Shown piece by piece: positions 35,040 to 43,075 of a stretch of 47,388 nt of DNA. Below the pieces are notes generated by a model. It was given only the letters and a program-made list of their open reading frames with translations. It was not told where the DNA came from and did no database searches. A program made the translations under genes and the position numbers. The DNA is from Gammaproteobacteria bacterium (GTDB lineage: Bacteria; Pseudomonadota; Gammaproteobacteria; Pseudomonadales; Azotimanducaceae), in the NCBI GenBank assembly GCA_002708205.1, contig PAMR01000034.1, positions 17,617 through 65,004 on the forward strand, in the 5' to 3' direction. Position 1 is the stretch's first letter, and each line of letters starts with the position of its first letter.

Positions 35040-35102
35040 GGAGCCGTGATCCAAGAAATATCGGTTGCGAAGCATCTTTTCATTTCATGAATAAAGAAAA
35101 AG

Positions 35103-35179
35103 TGGCGCGCCCACAGGGACTCGAACCCCGAACCCCCAGGTTCGAAGCCTGGTGCTCTATCCAGTTGAGCTACGGGCGC
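35103..35179 (-). tRNA. tRNA-Arg (anticodon UCG)
   Basis: Complete 77-nt cloverleaf on the minus strand. The acceptor stem is GCGCCCG with TGGGCGC (one G-U pair), discriminator G, and CCA is genomically encoded. The anticodon stem CCAGG/CCTGG holds loop CTTCGAA, so the anticodon is TCG, reading CGA. The T loop GTTCGAGTC is canonical. A TATACT hexamer at 35198-35203 (minus strand) about 20 nt upstream is a plausible -10 box. Confidence 0.96.
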
Positions 35180-35513
35180 ACAATGTATTGCTGCCTAGTA
35201 TATCAAGGACGGCGGTTCAACGACATTTCCTATACGGTTAAAGATTGGAAAACAGCTCTTCGATAGTAGGTAATTCGAATACGGAGTGACTTTTCGTGGT
35301 CGCCGAAATTCGATGTGAGTTTCATCGAAGAGGTAAGTCTTAAGTATCGTATTGTTAATACGTCCGTTAGTTTGAGTAAAAATTAACTTTCGAAATCCGT
35401 TTCTTCGCGAGTATGACACCCAGAGTGCGCATAAATCTGCCGGGATGAATTATTAAGGACAAAGCCCGTGCTATTCTTGACCACCAGAAAAGTGGTTACG
35501 AAATAGGATACTT
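35180..35513. other. 334-bp intergenic region between tRNA-Arg and ribBA-like gene
   Basis: A divergent region holding the tRNA promoter and that of the RibBA-like gene. I looked for an FMN riboswitch, whose conserved core should precede rib genes in many bacteria, and did not find one. A 5-bp hairpin (ACCAC at 35480-35484, GTGGT at 35492-35496) lies just ahead of the AGGA ribosome site at 35505-35508. A 74-codon minus-strand frame (35195-35419) has no family look and is not called. Confidence 0.4.
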
Positions 35514-36614
35514 ATGGAGTTCAACGAGGTCGAAGAAGCGATCTCTGCGGTAGCGTCAGGGCAGCTAGTCGTAGTGGTTGATGACGACGATCGTGAAAAC
35601 GAAGGCGATTTAATAATGGCTGCTTCCAAGGCGACGCCAGAACAGATCGCTTTCATGATCAGACACACTAGCGGTATTCTGTGTACGCCACTCACTGAGG
35701 AACATGCTAAACGGCTCAACCTCGAGCCTATGGTTGCGCGGAATGATGCTCCACTATCGACAGCATTTACTGTCAGCGTTGATTATAAGCAAAACCTTAC
35801 CACTGGCATTTCTGCCGAAGAGCGAGCCTCAACCGCTCTCGCGCTGTCGACGAATAATGCGCAAGCATCAGACTTTGTGAGACCGGGACATATCTTTCCA
35901 TTGGTGGGCAGAAAAGGGGGTGTGCTGGTTCGGTCAGGGCATACAGAAGCAGCAATCGATTTATCTGAGGCGGCCGGTTGTGCACCGGTGGGTTTACTTG
36001 CGGAAATAGTTAATGACGATGGGACGGTGAAACGTTTGCCGCAACTTATCGACTTTGCCAAGGAACACGAACTTCTAATTATTTCCATAGCCGATTTGAT
36101 TGCGTATCGACAACGGAGAGAACAGTTAGTAGAGCGCACTTTAGAATTTGGAATTAATACGCGAATTGGCAAGGCTAAAGCCTATGCGTATCGCACGAAA
36201 TTTGAGGACGCTGAACATTTGGCGTTGGTTTTTGGGGATATTTCTAGAAGTGAAGCATTACCGGTTCGAATACATCGTGAAAAGCTAATTGATGATGTTT
36301 TCGGCTCACAGACGGCCCACGATACGAACTTGCTAGATGCTGCTTTGGATCGCATTCAAAATCTAGGGGGAGGTATCTTGATTTATCTTCGTAGCGGATT
36401 TGTAGGGGTGCCCCATGAAAAGCTCAGCGATTCTGGAGAAACGTCCAGGGAGACTGCGCGACAGGCGGAGTGGCTTGAAATAGGCGTTGGTGCTCAGATT
36501 CTGCGTGACCTCGGAGCTCGAAAAATTCGAATCATCTCAGGTCGAGAGGTCGGTTATGTAGGCCTCGATGGCTTTGGCATTGCTGTTAGTGGGATGGAAC
36601 TACTAAACGACTAA
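35514..36614 (+). CDS. ribB: 3,4-dihydroxy-2-butanone-4-phosphate synthase with degenerate GTP cyclohydrolase II domain
   Basis: Riboflavin synthesis enzyme in RibBA arrangement, 366 residues. The N-terminal DHBP-synthase domain (1-200) is intact: VVVVDDDDRENEGDLIMAA, RHTSGILCTPLT, and RSGHTEAAIDLSEAAGCAPVGLLAEI. The C-terminal half has the GTP-cyclohydrolase-II fold but lacks its zinc Cys: VRIHREKLIDDVFGS replaces the usual HSECxTGD and SQTAHDTN the usual RCDCG. So only the RibB step is expected here, with an active ribA elsewhere. This decay is known in gammaproteobacterial RibBA proteins. It is alone on its strand and converges on the zinc-ribbon gene 8 bp away. Confidence 0.9.
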   Translation: MEFNEVEEAISAVASGQLVVVVDDDDRENEGDLIMAASKATPEQIAFMIRHTSGILCTPLTEEHAKRLNLEPMVARNDAPLSTAFTVSVDYKQNLTTGISAEERASTALALSTNNAQASDFVRPGHIFPLVGRKGGVLVRSGHTEAAIDLSEAAGCAPVGLLAEIVNDDGTVKRLPQLIDFAKEHELLIISIADLIAYRQRREQLVERTLEFGINTRIGKAKAYAYRTKFEDAEHLALVFGDISRSEALPVRIHREKLIDDVFGSQTAHDTNLLDAALDRIQNLGGGILIYLRSGFVGVPHEKLSDSGETSRETARQAEWLEIGVGAQILRDLGARKIRIISGREVGYVGLDGFGIAVSGMELLND

Positions 36615-36622
36615 TTACCTGC

Positions 36623-36865
36623 TTAGTTCTTTCGATAATGAAATCCGCGGAAATTTCCGCAAGAACCTGTATACACAATACGAATATCGTTGGTTTTTCG
36701 GCCACAGTTAATGCACCGAACACGCTTCCTAATTTTCGCAATGGGATAGTCTTTACTGTGCGCAGCAGTGAGGCGACGGATGTCTAGAACCTCTGTACGA
36801 TGACATAACGTGCAAACACCGAATAGTTCGTACGTATTGAGCAGTTCGGCAAGCGTTTTTGGCAT
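36623..36865 (-). CDS. small zinc-ribbon protein under a LexA box, unknown function
   Basis: An 80-residue protein I cannot name. It has two CxxC knuckles (CTLC at about 18-21 and CINC at about 51-54, the latter in VRCINCGRKTND), spaced as in zinc ribbons, and a basic middle and C-terminus (RKRVRC, FRGFHYRKN) that could touch nucleic acid. The ATG has no Shine-Dalgarno: the bases before it are a perfect LexA-type palindrome. No alternative ATG, GTG or TTG lies in frame before the first CxxC. The box and the stand-alone setting, 8 bp from the convergent ribBA-like gene, suggest a DNA-damage-induced protein; this is inference. Confidence 0.65.
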   Translation of the reverse strand: MPKTLAELLNTYELFGVCTLCHRTEVLDIRRLTAAHSKDYPIAKIRKRVRCINCGRKTNDIRIVYTGSCGNFRGFHYRKN

Positions 36866-36866
36866 A

Positions 36867-36882
36867 CTGTATATATATACAG
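36867..36882. promoter_or_regulatory. LexA (SOS) box
   Basis: CTGT, eight alternating A/T bases, ACAG, a perfect 16-bp palindrome that extends to 22 bp (36864-36885). It equals the canonical E. coli-type LexA consensus. It ends one base before the ATG of the zinc-ribbon gene on the minus strand, about 60 bp from the start of the pdxA-type gene on the plus strand. A possible -10 (GATAAT, minus strand) lies just upstream, so a bound repressor would cover the transcription start and 5' leader. Confidence 0.8.
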
Positions 36883-36942
36883 TATTTCAATTATCATTGC
36901 GCGATGGTCTGAATAAGAGATGGTTTTGAGAGGGAAGGTGAG

Positions 36943-37902
36943 ATGGTTAGTAAACGTCCTGTTATCGGCATTACGTTGGGAGATCCAGCCGGAATAGGTC
37001 CAGAGGTACTTTCGAAAGCACTTCAGAATTCCATGCCTGATTGTACAATCGTGCTATATGGCGCGCGTTGGGGGCTAGAACTCGGCGCCAGGGTTGCCGG
37101 TGTCGACTTTCCAACCGGAAGTAAATTTGTGAGTGTGGGGGGCGAAAAGCCAAACGATTTTACGTTCGGTCGTGTGCAGGCGAGGTGTGGAGAGATAGCG
37201 GTGCTTGCGGTCGAAGCAGCCGCTCGCGATGCCCTGCTAGGTAAAATTGATGCAATGGTGACCTGTCCACTGAATAAGGAGGCGATCCATGCGGCGGGTT
37301 ACGATGATATTGGACATCAAGAAATTTTGGCTCGTCTCTCCGAGGTCGACAGTACAGCTACCATGCTGATGACGCCAGGTCTTCGGGTGGTGCACTTATC
37401 CACTCACAAGTCTTTGATAGAGGCCGGTCGCTATGTGACTGAAGAAACGGTATTCGAGAAGATACGGTTATGTGCCGACACCCTAAAACGTTGGGGAATG
37501 CCAGACGCTAGAATAGCCGTAGCCGCACTCAATCCACATGGAGGAGAAGGTGGATTATTGGGGCGGGAGGAAATAGAAGCCATTCGGCCTGCAGTGTTAA
37601 AGGCCGCGAATATGGATATTGATGCAACGGGACCGTTACCGGCCGATTCAATATTTAATCGAGCTATAGAGGGTGAGTTCGATGTGGTTTTGGCCATGTA
37701 TCATGATCAGGGCCACATCGCTATCAAAGTACATAATTTTCATGAGAGCGTAACAGCAACGATGGGAATCCCATTCATTCGGACGTCTGTCGATCATGGT
37801 ACCGCTTTTGATATTGCTGGACGTGGAATAGCTGATCCACGCAGTACTTCGAGTGCGTTAGAAACCGCAATTACGCTTTCTCTTGGTAAATATGGATCCT
37901 AA
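36943..37902 (+). CDS. PdxA-family 4-phosphate dehydrogenase (PdxA2-like)
   Basis: NAD-dependent dehydrogenase/decarboxylase of the PdxA family, 319 residues. Metal-binding His motifs are DDIGHQEILARL, YHDQGHIAIKVHNFHE and RTSVDHGTAFDIAGRG; the N-terminal GDPAGIGPEVL is typical. The wording of the two late motifs (YHDQGH, FDIAG) resembles the catabolic PdxA2/threonate-4-phosphate group more than vitamin B6 PdxA, and the downstream neighbours are catabolic (alcohol dehydrogenase, FAH, M20). Either role is possible. The start has a GAAGG ribosome site. It is first in a long same-strand run. Confidence 0.85.
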   Translation: MVSKRPVIGITLGDPAGIGPEVLSKALQNSMPDCTIVLYGARWGLELGARVAGVDFPTGSKFVSVGGEKPNDFTFGRVQARCGEIAVLAVEAAARDALLGKIDAMVTCPLNKEAIHAAGYDDIGHQEILARLSEVDSTATMLMTPGLRVVHLSTHKSLIEAGRYVTEETVFEKIRLCADTLKRWGMPDARIAVAALNPHGGEGGLLGREEIEAIRPAVLKAANMDIDATGPLPADSIFNRAIEGEFDVVLAMYHDQGHIAIKVHNFHESVTATMGIPFIRTSVDHGTAFDIAGRGIADPRSTSSALETAITLSLGKYGS

Positions 37903-37910
37903 GAGGATCC
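37894..37910. repeat. GGATCC hairpin over the pdxA-type stop codon
   Basis: Two GGATCC copies separated by TAAGA; because GGATCC is self-complementary the pair can fold into a 6-bp stem with the stop codon TAA in the loop. There is no T-run after it, so I do not call a terminator. Confidence 0.35.
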
Positions 37911-37981
37911 AGTATTCTATCAGCGCCAAACGTAGTTTTTTTTGGCACACTTGTGGAACACTTGATTGAGGGGGACGAGGT

Positions 37982-39067
37982 ATGAAAGCAGCAGTTTTTA
38001 GGGAAATTAATAAACCAATGGAAGTTGAGGAGGTAACTGTTGACAAGCCGAGTGGTCGAGAAGTTTTAGTTCGTACAGCAGCTGCAGGAGTTTGTCATTC
38101 GGATATGCATTTTTTCAATGGAACCTACCCCGGTCAACTTCCTATTGTATTAGGACATGAATCTGCCGGTGTTGTGGAGCAAGTTGGCGAAGATGTGACG
38201 TATGTGAAGCCCGGCGATCACGTCATAACCTGCCTATCGGTATTTTGTGGTCATTGTGAGTATTGTCTTACAGGGCACATGTCGCTATGTCAGGAACCTG
38301 AAGTCAGGCGTAGTGCAGAGGATGAGCCAAGACTACGGAAAGAGGCGGAGTCGTTAAGTCAATTTGCGAACTTAGGCTCTTTTGCAGAAATGATGTTAGT
38401 TCATGAACACTCAGTAGTTAAAGTGCGTGAAGACATGCCACTCGACCGAGCCGCACTGATTGGCTGCGGAGTAACTACTGGCGTCGGTGCTGTCATTCAC
38501 ACGGCGGCTGTCGAGCCTGGCGCTACCGTAGCGGTCATAGGTTGCGGCGGTGTTGGCCTGTCCTGTATCAATGGAGCGGCTCTTGCAGGAGCCAGTCGCG
38601 TCATCGCCGTCGATATGGTCGCGTCTAAGTTGGAGCTTGCTCGTAAATTTGGAGCCACGGACGTGGTTGATGCGAGTTCAGGAGATGCTGTTGAACAGGT
38701 TCGAGAAATAACAAGTGGCGGAGTTCATTATTCTTTTGAAGCGATTGGACTCAAAGTAACGGCAGAGCAAGCGTTTCGAATGTTGCGCCGTGGTGGTACC
38801 GCTACTGTTATTGGGATGATTCCTCCTGGAGATATGGTGCAGCTACATGGCCCCGATTTTCTTCAAGAAAAAACTATTCAAGGTTCAATGATGGGGTCTA
38901 ATCGGTTTCGAGTAGATATGCCTCGGTTTGTCGATTTTTATCTTCAAGGAAAATTGCATTTAGACGATATGGTGTCAAGCCGAATCAAACTAGAAAACGT
39001 CACTGATGCGTTGCTAGCGTTGGACTCGGGAGAGGTCGCAAGAAGCGTAATTGTATTTGATCAATAA
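37982..39067 (+). CDS. zinc-dependent alcohol dehydrogenase (MDR family)
   Basis: Medium-chain NAD(P)-dependent alcohol dehydrogenase, 361 residues, close to class III/group-III type. Catalytic-zinc residues are C38 (GVCHSD) and H59-E60 (GHE), with a third Cys in LIGCGVTTG. Structural-zinc Cys are C89, C92, C95 and C103 (CGHCEYCLTGHMSLC). The coenzyme motif is VIGCGGVGLSCINGAALAGAS. It sits 79 bp after the PdxA-type gene, with GAGGGGGACGAGGT as ribosome site, and 27 bp before the FAH-family gene. It may oxidise the alcohol made upstream. Confidence 0.92.
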   Translation: MKAAVFREINKPMEVEEVTVDKPSGREVLVRTAAAGVCHSDMHFFNGTYPGQLPIVLGHESAGVVEQVGEDVTYVKPGDHVITCLSVFCGHCEYCLTGHMSLCQEPEVRRSAEDEPRLRKEAESLSQFANLGSFAEMMLVHEHSVVKVREDMPLDRAALIGCGVTTGVGAVIHTAAVEPGATVAVIGCGGVGLSCINGAALAGASRVIAVDMVASKLELARKFGATDVVDASSGDAVEQVREITSGGVHYSFEAIGLKVTAEQAFRMLRRGGTATVIGMIPPGDMVQLHGPDFLQEKTIQGSMMGSNRFRVDMPRFVDFYLQGKLHLDDMVSSRIKLENVTDALLALDSGEVARSVIVFDQ

Positions 39068-39094
39068 ACGTTTGATTAGTAAGAAGGAAGAATT

Positions 39095-39937
39095 ATGAAA
39101 TGGATTTCCTTTGAGAAGGATGGAAAGGAATCGTTCGGATTAGTCGTTGGCGAGGCCGTAATCGATGCTGGTGCTCGAACGAGATTTGGTTCATTGAAAG
39201 AAGCAATTGCATCGGATGAAAGCCTGGATTCCATAGGTCGATCAATTGGTCAATCTGAGGATTACTTATTAGAAGATGTCGTTTTCTTACCGACTATCAC
39301 TCGCCCGGATAAGATTCTATGTGTAGGTCTCAATTATAAAGAGCATCAGGAAGAAACAGGCCGCGGAGGAGAGGATAACCCGACGATATTTGTACGCTTT
39401 GCATCTGCTCAAATTGGCCATGAAGCCAAAATGATTCGACCGACAGAATCAACTAATTTAGATTTTGAGGGTGAAATAGCGGTGATCATTGGCAAGGGAG
39501 GTCGACGAATCAAGAAATCTGATTGGTTAGAGCACGTGGCTGGATTCAGTTGTTATAACGACGGTAGCGTCAGAGATTATCAAAGACATACGAGTCAGTT
39601 TACTCCCGGAAAGAATTTCACGGGGACTGGTGGCTTCGGGCCTTGGATGGTTACGCCTGATGAAATCGACGATTTTGATGAAATGGAAATTACAACCCGT
39701 TTGAACGGTGAAGTCATGCAGAACGCGAAGGCAAAACTGTTAGTTTTTGGATTTGGCGATTTAGTCCAGTACATATCGTCGTTTACCGAGTTAGTTGCTG
39801 GTGACGTAATCGTTACCGGTACGCCAGGTGGTGTTGGGTTTGCTCGGAATCCGCCGGTATGGATGGATGAAGGCGATATAATCGAGATACAGGTGGACCC
39901 GATCGGCACACTTACAAATCACGTGATCGTTGGATAG
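39095..39937 (+). CDS. fumarylacetoacetate hydrolase family protein
   Basis: FAH-fold enzyme of 280 residues; relatives are fumarylpyruvate hydrolases, 2-hydroxyhepta-diene-dioate isomerases or acylpyruvases. The core is KILCVGLNYKEHQEE, with metal ligands in NLDFEGEIAVIIGKGG (the E-x-E pair) and the Asp in CYNDGSVRDYQRH, and the closing VIVTGTPGGVGFARNPPVWMDEGD. It is preceded by GAAGGAAG as ribosome site. It follows the alcohol dehydrogenase gene and precedes an M20 peptidase gene by 2 bp, so co-transcription is nearly certain. The exact substrate is not readable. Confidence 0.9.
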   Translation: MKWISFEKDGKESFGLVVGEAVIDAGARTRFGSLKEAIASDESLDSIGRSIGQSEDYLLEDVVFLPTITRPDKILCVGLNYKEHQEETGRGGEDNPTIFVRFASAQIGHEAKMIRPTESTNLDFEGEIAVIIGKGGRRIKKSDWLEHVAGFSCYNDGSVRDYQRHTSQFTPGKNFTGTGGFGPWMVTPDEIDDFDEMEITTRLNGEVMQNAKAKLLVFGFGDLVQYISSFTELVAGDVIVTGTPGGVGFARNPPVWMDEGDIIEIQVDPIGTLTNHVIVG

Positions 39938-39939
39938 CA

Positions 39940-41319
39940 ATGGGGAGAGAGTTAAGAATAGGACTTTTGATATTATCTGCCTTATCAACAAGTTCAATTA
40001 TTGAGGCGAATGCACTTGTTGATGGAGTTGTTGATAGGCTTTCCGAATATATCCAAGTAGATACAACCAACCCGCCGGGCAACGAACAACGTGGAGTCGT
40101 TTACTTATCCAAAATCTTGGATGCATCTGGAATTTCCTATAAGACGGTTGAGTCGGCACCTGCTCGAGGCAACCTCTGGGCGAAGCTTGAAGGTGGTGAC
40201 AAACCTGCGTTGGTTCTATTGCATCACATCGACGTTGTTCCTGCGGATCCGAGTTATTGGTCCGTAGATCCATATGCTGGTTTAGTAAAAGAGGGCTATC
40301 TCTACGGGCGCGGCGCGTTGGATATGAAGTCTCTCGGTATCGTACAACTACAGGCATTTCTTGCTTTGCATGAAACCGGAAAACGTCTTAATCGAGATGT
40401 TATTTACCTGGCGACAGCAGATGAAGAAGCGGGTGGTTATGCGGGAGTAGGATGGCTAATCGAGAATCGCCCGGATCTGTTTGACAGTGTAGGTTTTGTA
40501 CTCAATGAGGGCGGCGGCGGCCGTTTTATGGGAGAGGACGATGTGGTCTTTACCGTTGAAGTCACTCAAAAAATTCCCGTGTGGTTACGTTTGGTGGCCC
40601 GAGGCAACCCAGGCCATGGCTCGGCACCACAGGTCGAAACTGCCGTAAGCCGGCTTATAAGAGCAGCGTATCGTTTGGTTGATACTCGTTTTAAAGCGGA
40701 AGTGATTAAGCCCGTTCGAGAAATGTTTAGAGGCCTTGCACCGTACCAAGATGCCGGTTATGTCGAAGCGTTCCGTAATATTGAGGACTTCGTTGGTGAT
40801 CCTGACTTCATGCGGAGCTTGCAGTTAGTAAATCCTGGTTTACACGCTTTGTTACGAAATACATGTTCAATTACCGTTTTGCAAGGGAGTAGCAAGATCA
40901 ATGTAGTACCCCCTGAAGCGGTACTTGAGCTTGATTGTCGCGTATTGCCAACTCAAGACGTGGATGGGTTCATCGAACAGATTCAGACGCTCATCAATGA
41001 TCCAAATATAGAAGTAGAACGCATTATGAGTTTTGCTCCTGCGGTCAGCTCCACGACTACCTCTTTGTTTGAAGCCATTAGGAGTACGGCGAACAAAAAT
41101 TATCCTGAAGCTAAGGTCATTCCCGGGGTAACGACTGGATTTACCGATAGTCACTTCTTTCGTGATATCGGTATCGACAGCTACGGGTTTGCGCCTTTCG
41201 TACTGAGACCGGGGGAAGGTAGTGGTATTCATGGCAATGATGAACGCATTGGGATTGAAACTCTGAAAGAAGGAACCCAGTTGATGATCGACCTTCTACA
41301 GGAATTTACGACTGACTAG
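39940..41319 (+). CDS. secreted M20 family metallopeptidase
   Basis: M20 dizinc peptidase/amidase, 459 residues. Residues 1-25 form a signal peptide (EANA before LVDG), so it is likely periplasmic. Zinc motifs are LLHHIDVVPADPSYW (the usual H-x-D replaced at the first part by HHIDVVP), GRGALDMKSLGIVQL, and TADEEAGGYAG with the Glu pair; NPGHGSAPQVETAV begins the dimerisation domain. It resembles carboxypeptidase-like M20A enzymes. It starts 2 bp after the FAH-family gene, an odd partner for a cytoplasmic pathway. Confidence 0.88.
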   Translation: MGRELRIGLLILSALSTSSIIEANALVDGVVDRLSEYIQVDTTNPPGNEQRGVVYLSKILDASGISYKTVESAPARGNLWAKLEGGDKPALVLLHHIDVVPADPSYWSVDPYAGLVKEGYLYGRGALDMKSLGIVQLQAFLALHETGKRLNRDVIYLATADEEAGGYAGVGWLIENRPDLFDSVGFVLNEGGGGRFMGEDDVVFTVEVTQKIPVWLRLVARGNPGHGSAPQVETAVSRLIRAAYRLVDTRFKAEVIKPVREMFRGLAPYQDAGYVEAFRNIEDFVGDPDFMRSLQLVNPGLHALLRNTCSITVLQGSSKINVVPPEAVLELDCRVLPTQDVDGFIEQIQTLINDPNIEVERIMSFAPAVSSTTTSLFEAIRSTANKNYPEAKVIPGVTTGFTDSHFFRDIGIDSYGFAPFVLRPGEGSGIHGNDERIGIETLKEGTQLMIDLLQEFTTD

Positions 41320-41413
41320 ATTACTTGCGTGGAGATATCAAATGACCGGTAACCATAAAACTTTATAGCGCTGAAGCGTTACTTTGGATAATCTGCGAGT
41401 CAAATAATTCGAA

Positions 41414-41428
41414 GCGGCGATGCGCCGC
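41414..41428 (+). repeat. GC hairpin in the leader of the extended SDR gene
   Basis: GCGGCG and CGCCGC around ATG, a 6-bp stem with a 3-base loop, placed just before the AGGGAGG ribosome site of the next gene. It could modulate translation or stabilise the mRNA. No T-run follows, so it is not a clear terminator. Confidence 0.4.
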
Positions 41429-41445
41429 AATTAAGGGAGGGAACT

Positions 41446-42522
41446 GTGGCACCAATACCTAAGGGCGGCACCGTCGCTGTCACTGGAAGCGCTGGTTTTA
41501 TCGGAAGTTGGGTTGTACGACTGTTACTGGATAAAGGTTATCGAGTTAGAGCTTGCGTGCGTGATGAGTCCGATGGAAAAAAAACGGACTTCTTGCGCGA
41601 GATGCCGGCGTATTCAACGGGAAGATTGACTTTACATTCCGCTAATCTCGATGACGAGGGGTGCTTCGATGACATTTTTCAAGGATGTCATGGTGTAGCA
41701 CATGTGTCGCATGTGAGCGATTACAATGATCAAGAATATGTGGAGAAAGTTTGTCGGCACATCATCGCAAGTGTTAACAAATCAGAGTCGGTCACACGTG
41801 TAGTAGTGACTTCTAGCATTGCAGCGGTAATTTCTGAGGTTGATATTAAGGAACTTTTGCGACGGCCGGTTCTATACGAGGATCGTTATCCAGATGAGTC
41901 GAATCCAAAGCGTACCCCGGAACGTGGTCAAGGATATTCGATGGGTAAAGTAATAGCGCAAAGAGCGTTTTCCGATGCTGCTGCTGAAGCAGGCACCTGG
42001 GATGCCATAACCTGTTGTCCAGCGGATAACGTAGGACCGATACAATCCGCGCATCAGAAGAATTTTGGTCCCTGGCAACACAACATTGAGATGATGTTAT
42101 TGGGGGAATATTTTCAAAATGGCGCTTATCGACCATGGATGACGGTTGATGTTCGTGATGATGCAGAATGTCATATACGTTTATTGGAAAGTGTGAAAGT
42201 ACAGAATGGAGAACGTTATATCGCTTGGTCTTGTGACACTCCGAAAGTCGAGGAGATTTGTGCAAGCATTGATCGCTTGCTGCCGGAACTCGGTCACGAC
42301 ACCCCAGAGGTAACAGATAACTTCCCAGAGCGGGTTCAAGCGCGCGAGGATGAGCTGCGTGCTATATGGGATCAGTGTGAATTGCGGAATGATCGAATTC
42401 GAGACACCACCGGCGTGGAGTTTCGTCCTTTCGACGATTCCTTGAGAGATTGCGTTGAATCACTGATTTCTGTGGCGGGAGTAAAACCGCAATTACGGGA
42501 TGGCTTTAAACTTCCAAGTTAG
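41446..42522 (+). CDS. NAD-dependent epimerase/dehydratase (extended SDR)
   Basis: Extended short-chain dehydrogenase resembling dihydroflavonol-4-reductase/aldehyde reductases, 358 residues. It has the Rossmann motif VAVTGSAGFIGSWVVRLLLDKGYRVRACVRD (about 7-37), VTSSIAAVISE with the catalytic Ser, and GYSMGKVIAQ with the YxxxK dyad. The start is GTG with AGGGAGG 5-6 nt upstream; a hairpin sits before it. A 126-bp gap separates it from the M20 gene, so it may have its own promoter. It converges on the Bcp gene with a strong hairpin between. Confidence 0.87.
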   Translation: MAPIPKGGTVAVTGSAGFIGSWVVRLLLDKGYRVRACVRDESDGKKTDFLREMPAYSTGRLTLHSANLDDEGCFDDIFQGCHGVAHVSHVSDYNDQEYVEKVCRHIIASVNKSESVTRVVVTSSIAAVISEVDIKELLRRPVLYEDRYPDESNPKRTPERGQGYSMGKVIAQRAFSDAAAEAGTWDAITCCPADNVGPIQSAHQKNFGPWQHNIEMMLLGEYFQNGAYRPWMTVDVRDDAECHIRLLESVKVQNGERYIAWSCDTPKVEEICASIDRLLPELGHDTPEVTDNFPERVQAREDELRAIWDQCELRNDRIRDTTGVEFRPFDDSLRDCVESLISVAGVKPQLRDGFKLPS

Positions 42523-42530
42523 TGGTAGTT

Positions 42531-42561
42531 CGGGAGGCTGAGTCAATTACTCAGCGTCCCG
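42531..42561. terminator. hairpin between convergent genes
   Basis: A 13-bp stem with one G-G mismatch (42531-42543 with 42549-42561) and loop CAATT, in the gap between the plus-strand SDR gene and the minus-strand Bcp gene. Its position suits a bidirectional terminator, but no U-run follows on either strand, so it may only protect mRNA ends. Confidence 0.5.
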
Positions 42562-42575
42562 CAGCCTCTATGAAA

Positions 42576-43052
42576 TTACTTAGTCTGTACTGTCTTCAGT
42601 GCTTCTAAAACTTTTAAAGGGTGGTCGCCTGCTTTCTGCACCCTGCCCCAGTGCTTTATCACCTGTCCGGTCGGGCCAATCCAGACAGTGGAGCGTATCA
42701 CTCCGACAGTTTTTTTCCCGTACATCATTTTTTCCCCAAATGCCCCGTATTTTTCCATGACCTTTTTATTGGGATCGCTCAGTAGTGTGAATGGCAATTG
42801 ATATTTTTGTTGAAATTTAAGGTGTGACGAAGACTCATCCGGTGATATTCCAAAGACGATAGTGTTTGTTGCTTCTATATCGGTTGATAAATCTCGGAAC
42901 GCACACGCTTCCTTTGTACATCCTGGAGTGTCGTCACGAGGATAAAAATAGATGATTACGTTTTTACCTCGGAAATCCTTCAGAGCGACTTTCTTTCCTT
43001 CCGAATCTTTTAACGTGAATTGCGGCGCTGCTTTGCCTTCTTCTATGGTCAA
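42576..43052 (-). CDS. bcp: Bcp/PrxQ-type thiol peroxiredoxin
   Basis: Peroxiredoxin that reduces organic peroxides and H2O2, 158 residues. Active-site Cys C45 and the resolving-type C50 lie in DDTPGCTKEACAFRD, with IYFYPRD before and GISPDESSSHLKFQQKYQLPF after. I set the start at the TTG at 43052, which has GGAGG about 6 nt upstream and gives the usual length; the longer frame to 43121 overlaps the aldo/keto reductase gene and adds 23 residues without family likeness. It follows that gene by about 23 bp on the same strand. Confidence 0.9.
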   Translation of the reverse strand: MTIEEGKAAPQFTLKDSEGKKVALKDFRGKNVIIYFYPRDDTPGCTKEACAFRDLSTDIEATNTIVFGISPDESSSHLKFQQKYQLPFTLLSDPNKKVMEKYGAFGEKMMYGKKTVGVIRSTVWIGPTGQVIKHWGRVQKAGDHPLKVLEALKTVQTK

Positions 43053-43075
43053 TGTATTCCTCCAGTTTTTGTCGG

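Noticed and set aside
35195..35419. 74-codon minus-strand frame upstream of tRNA-Arg
   Set aside because: It occupies the space expected for the tRNA promoter and shows no conserved pattern.
35180..35513. FMN riboswitch before the RibBA-like gene
   Set aside because: The conserved core sequence blocks of that element are not present; only a 5-bp hairpin is seen.
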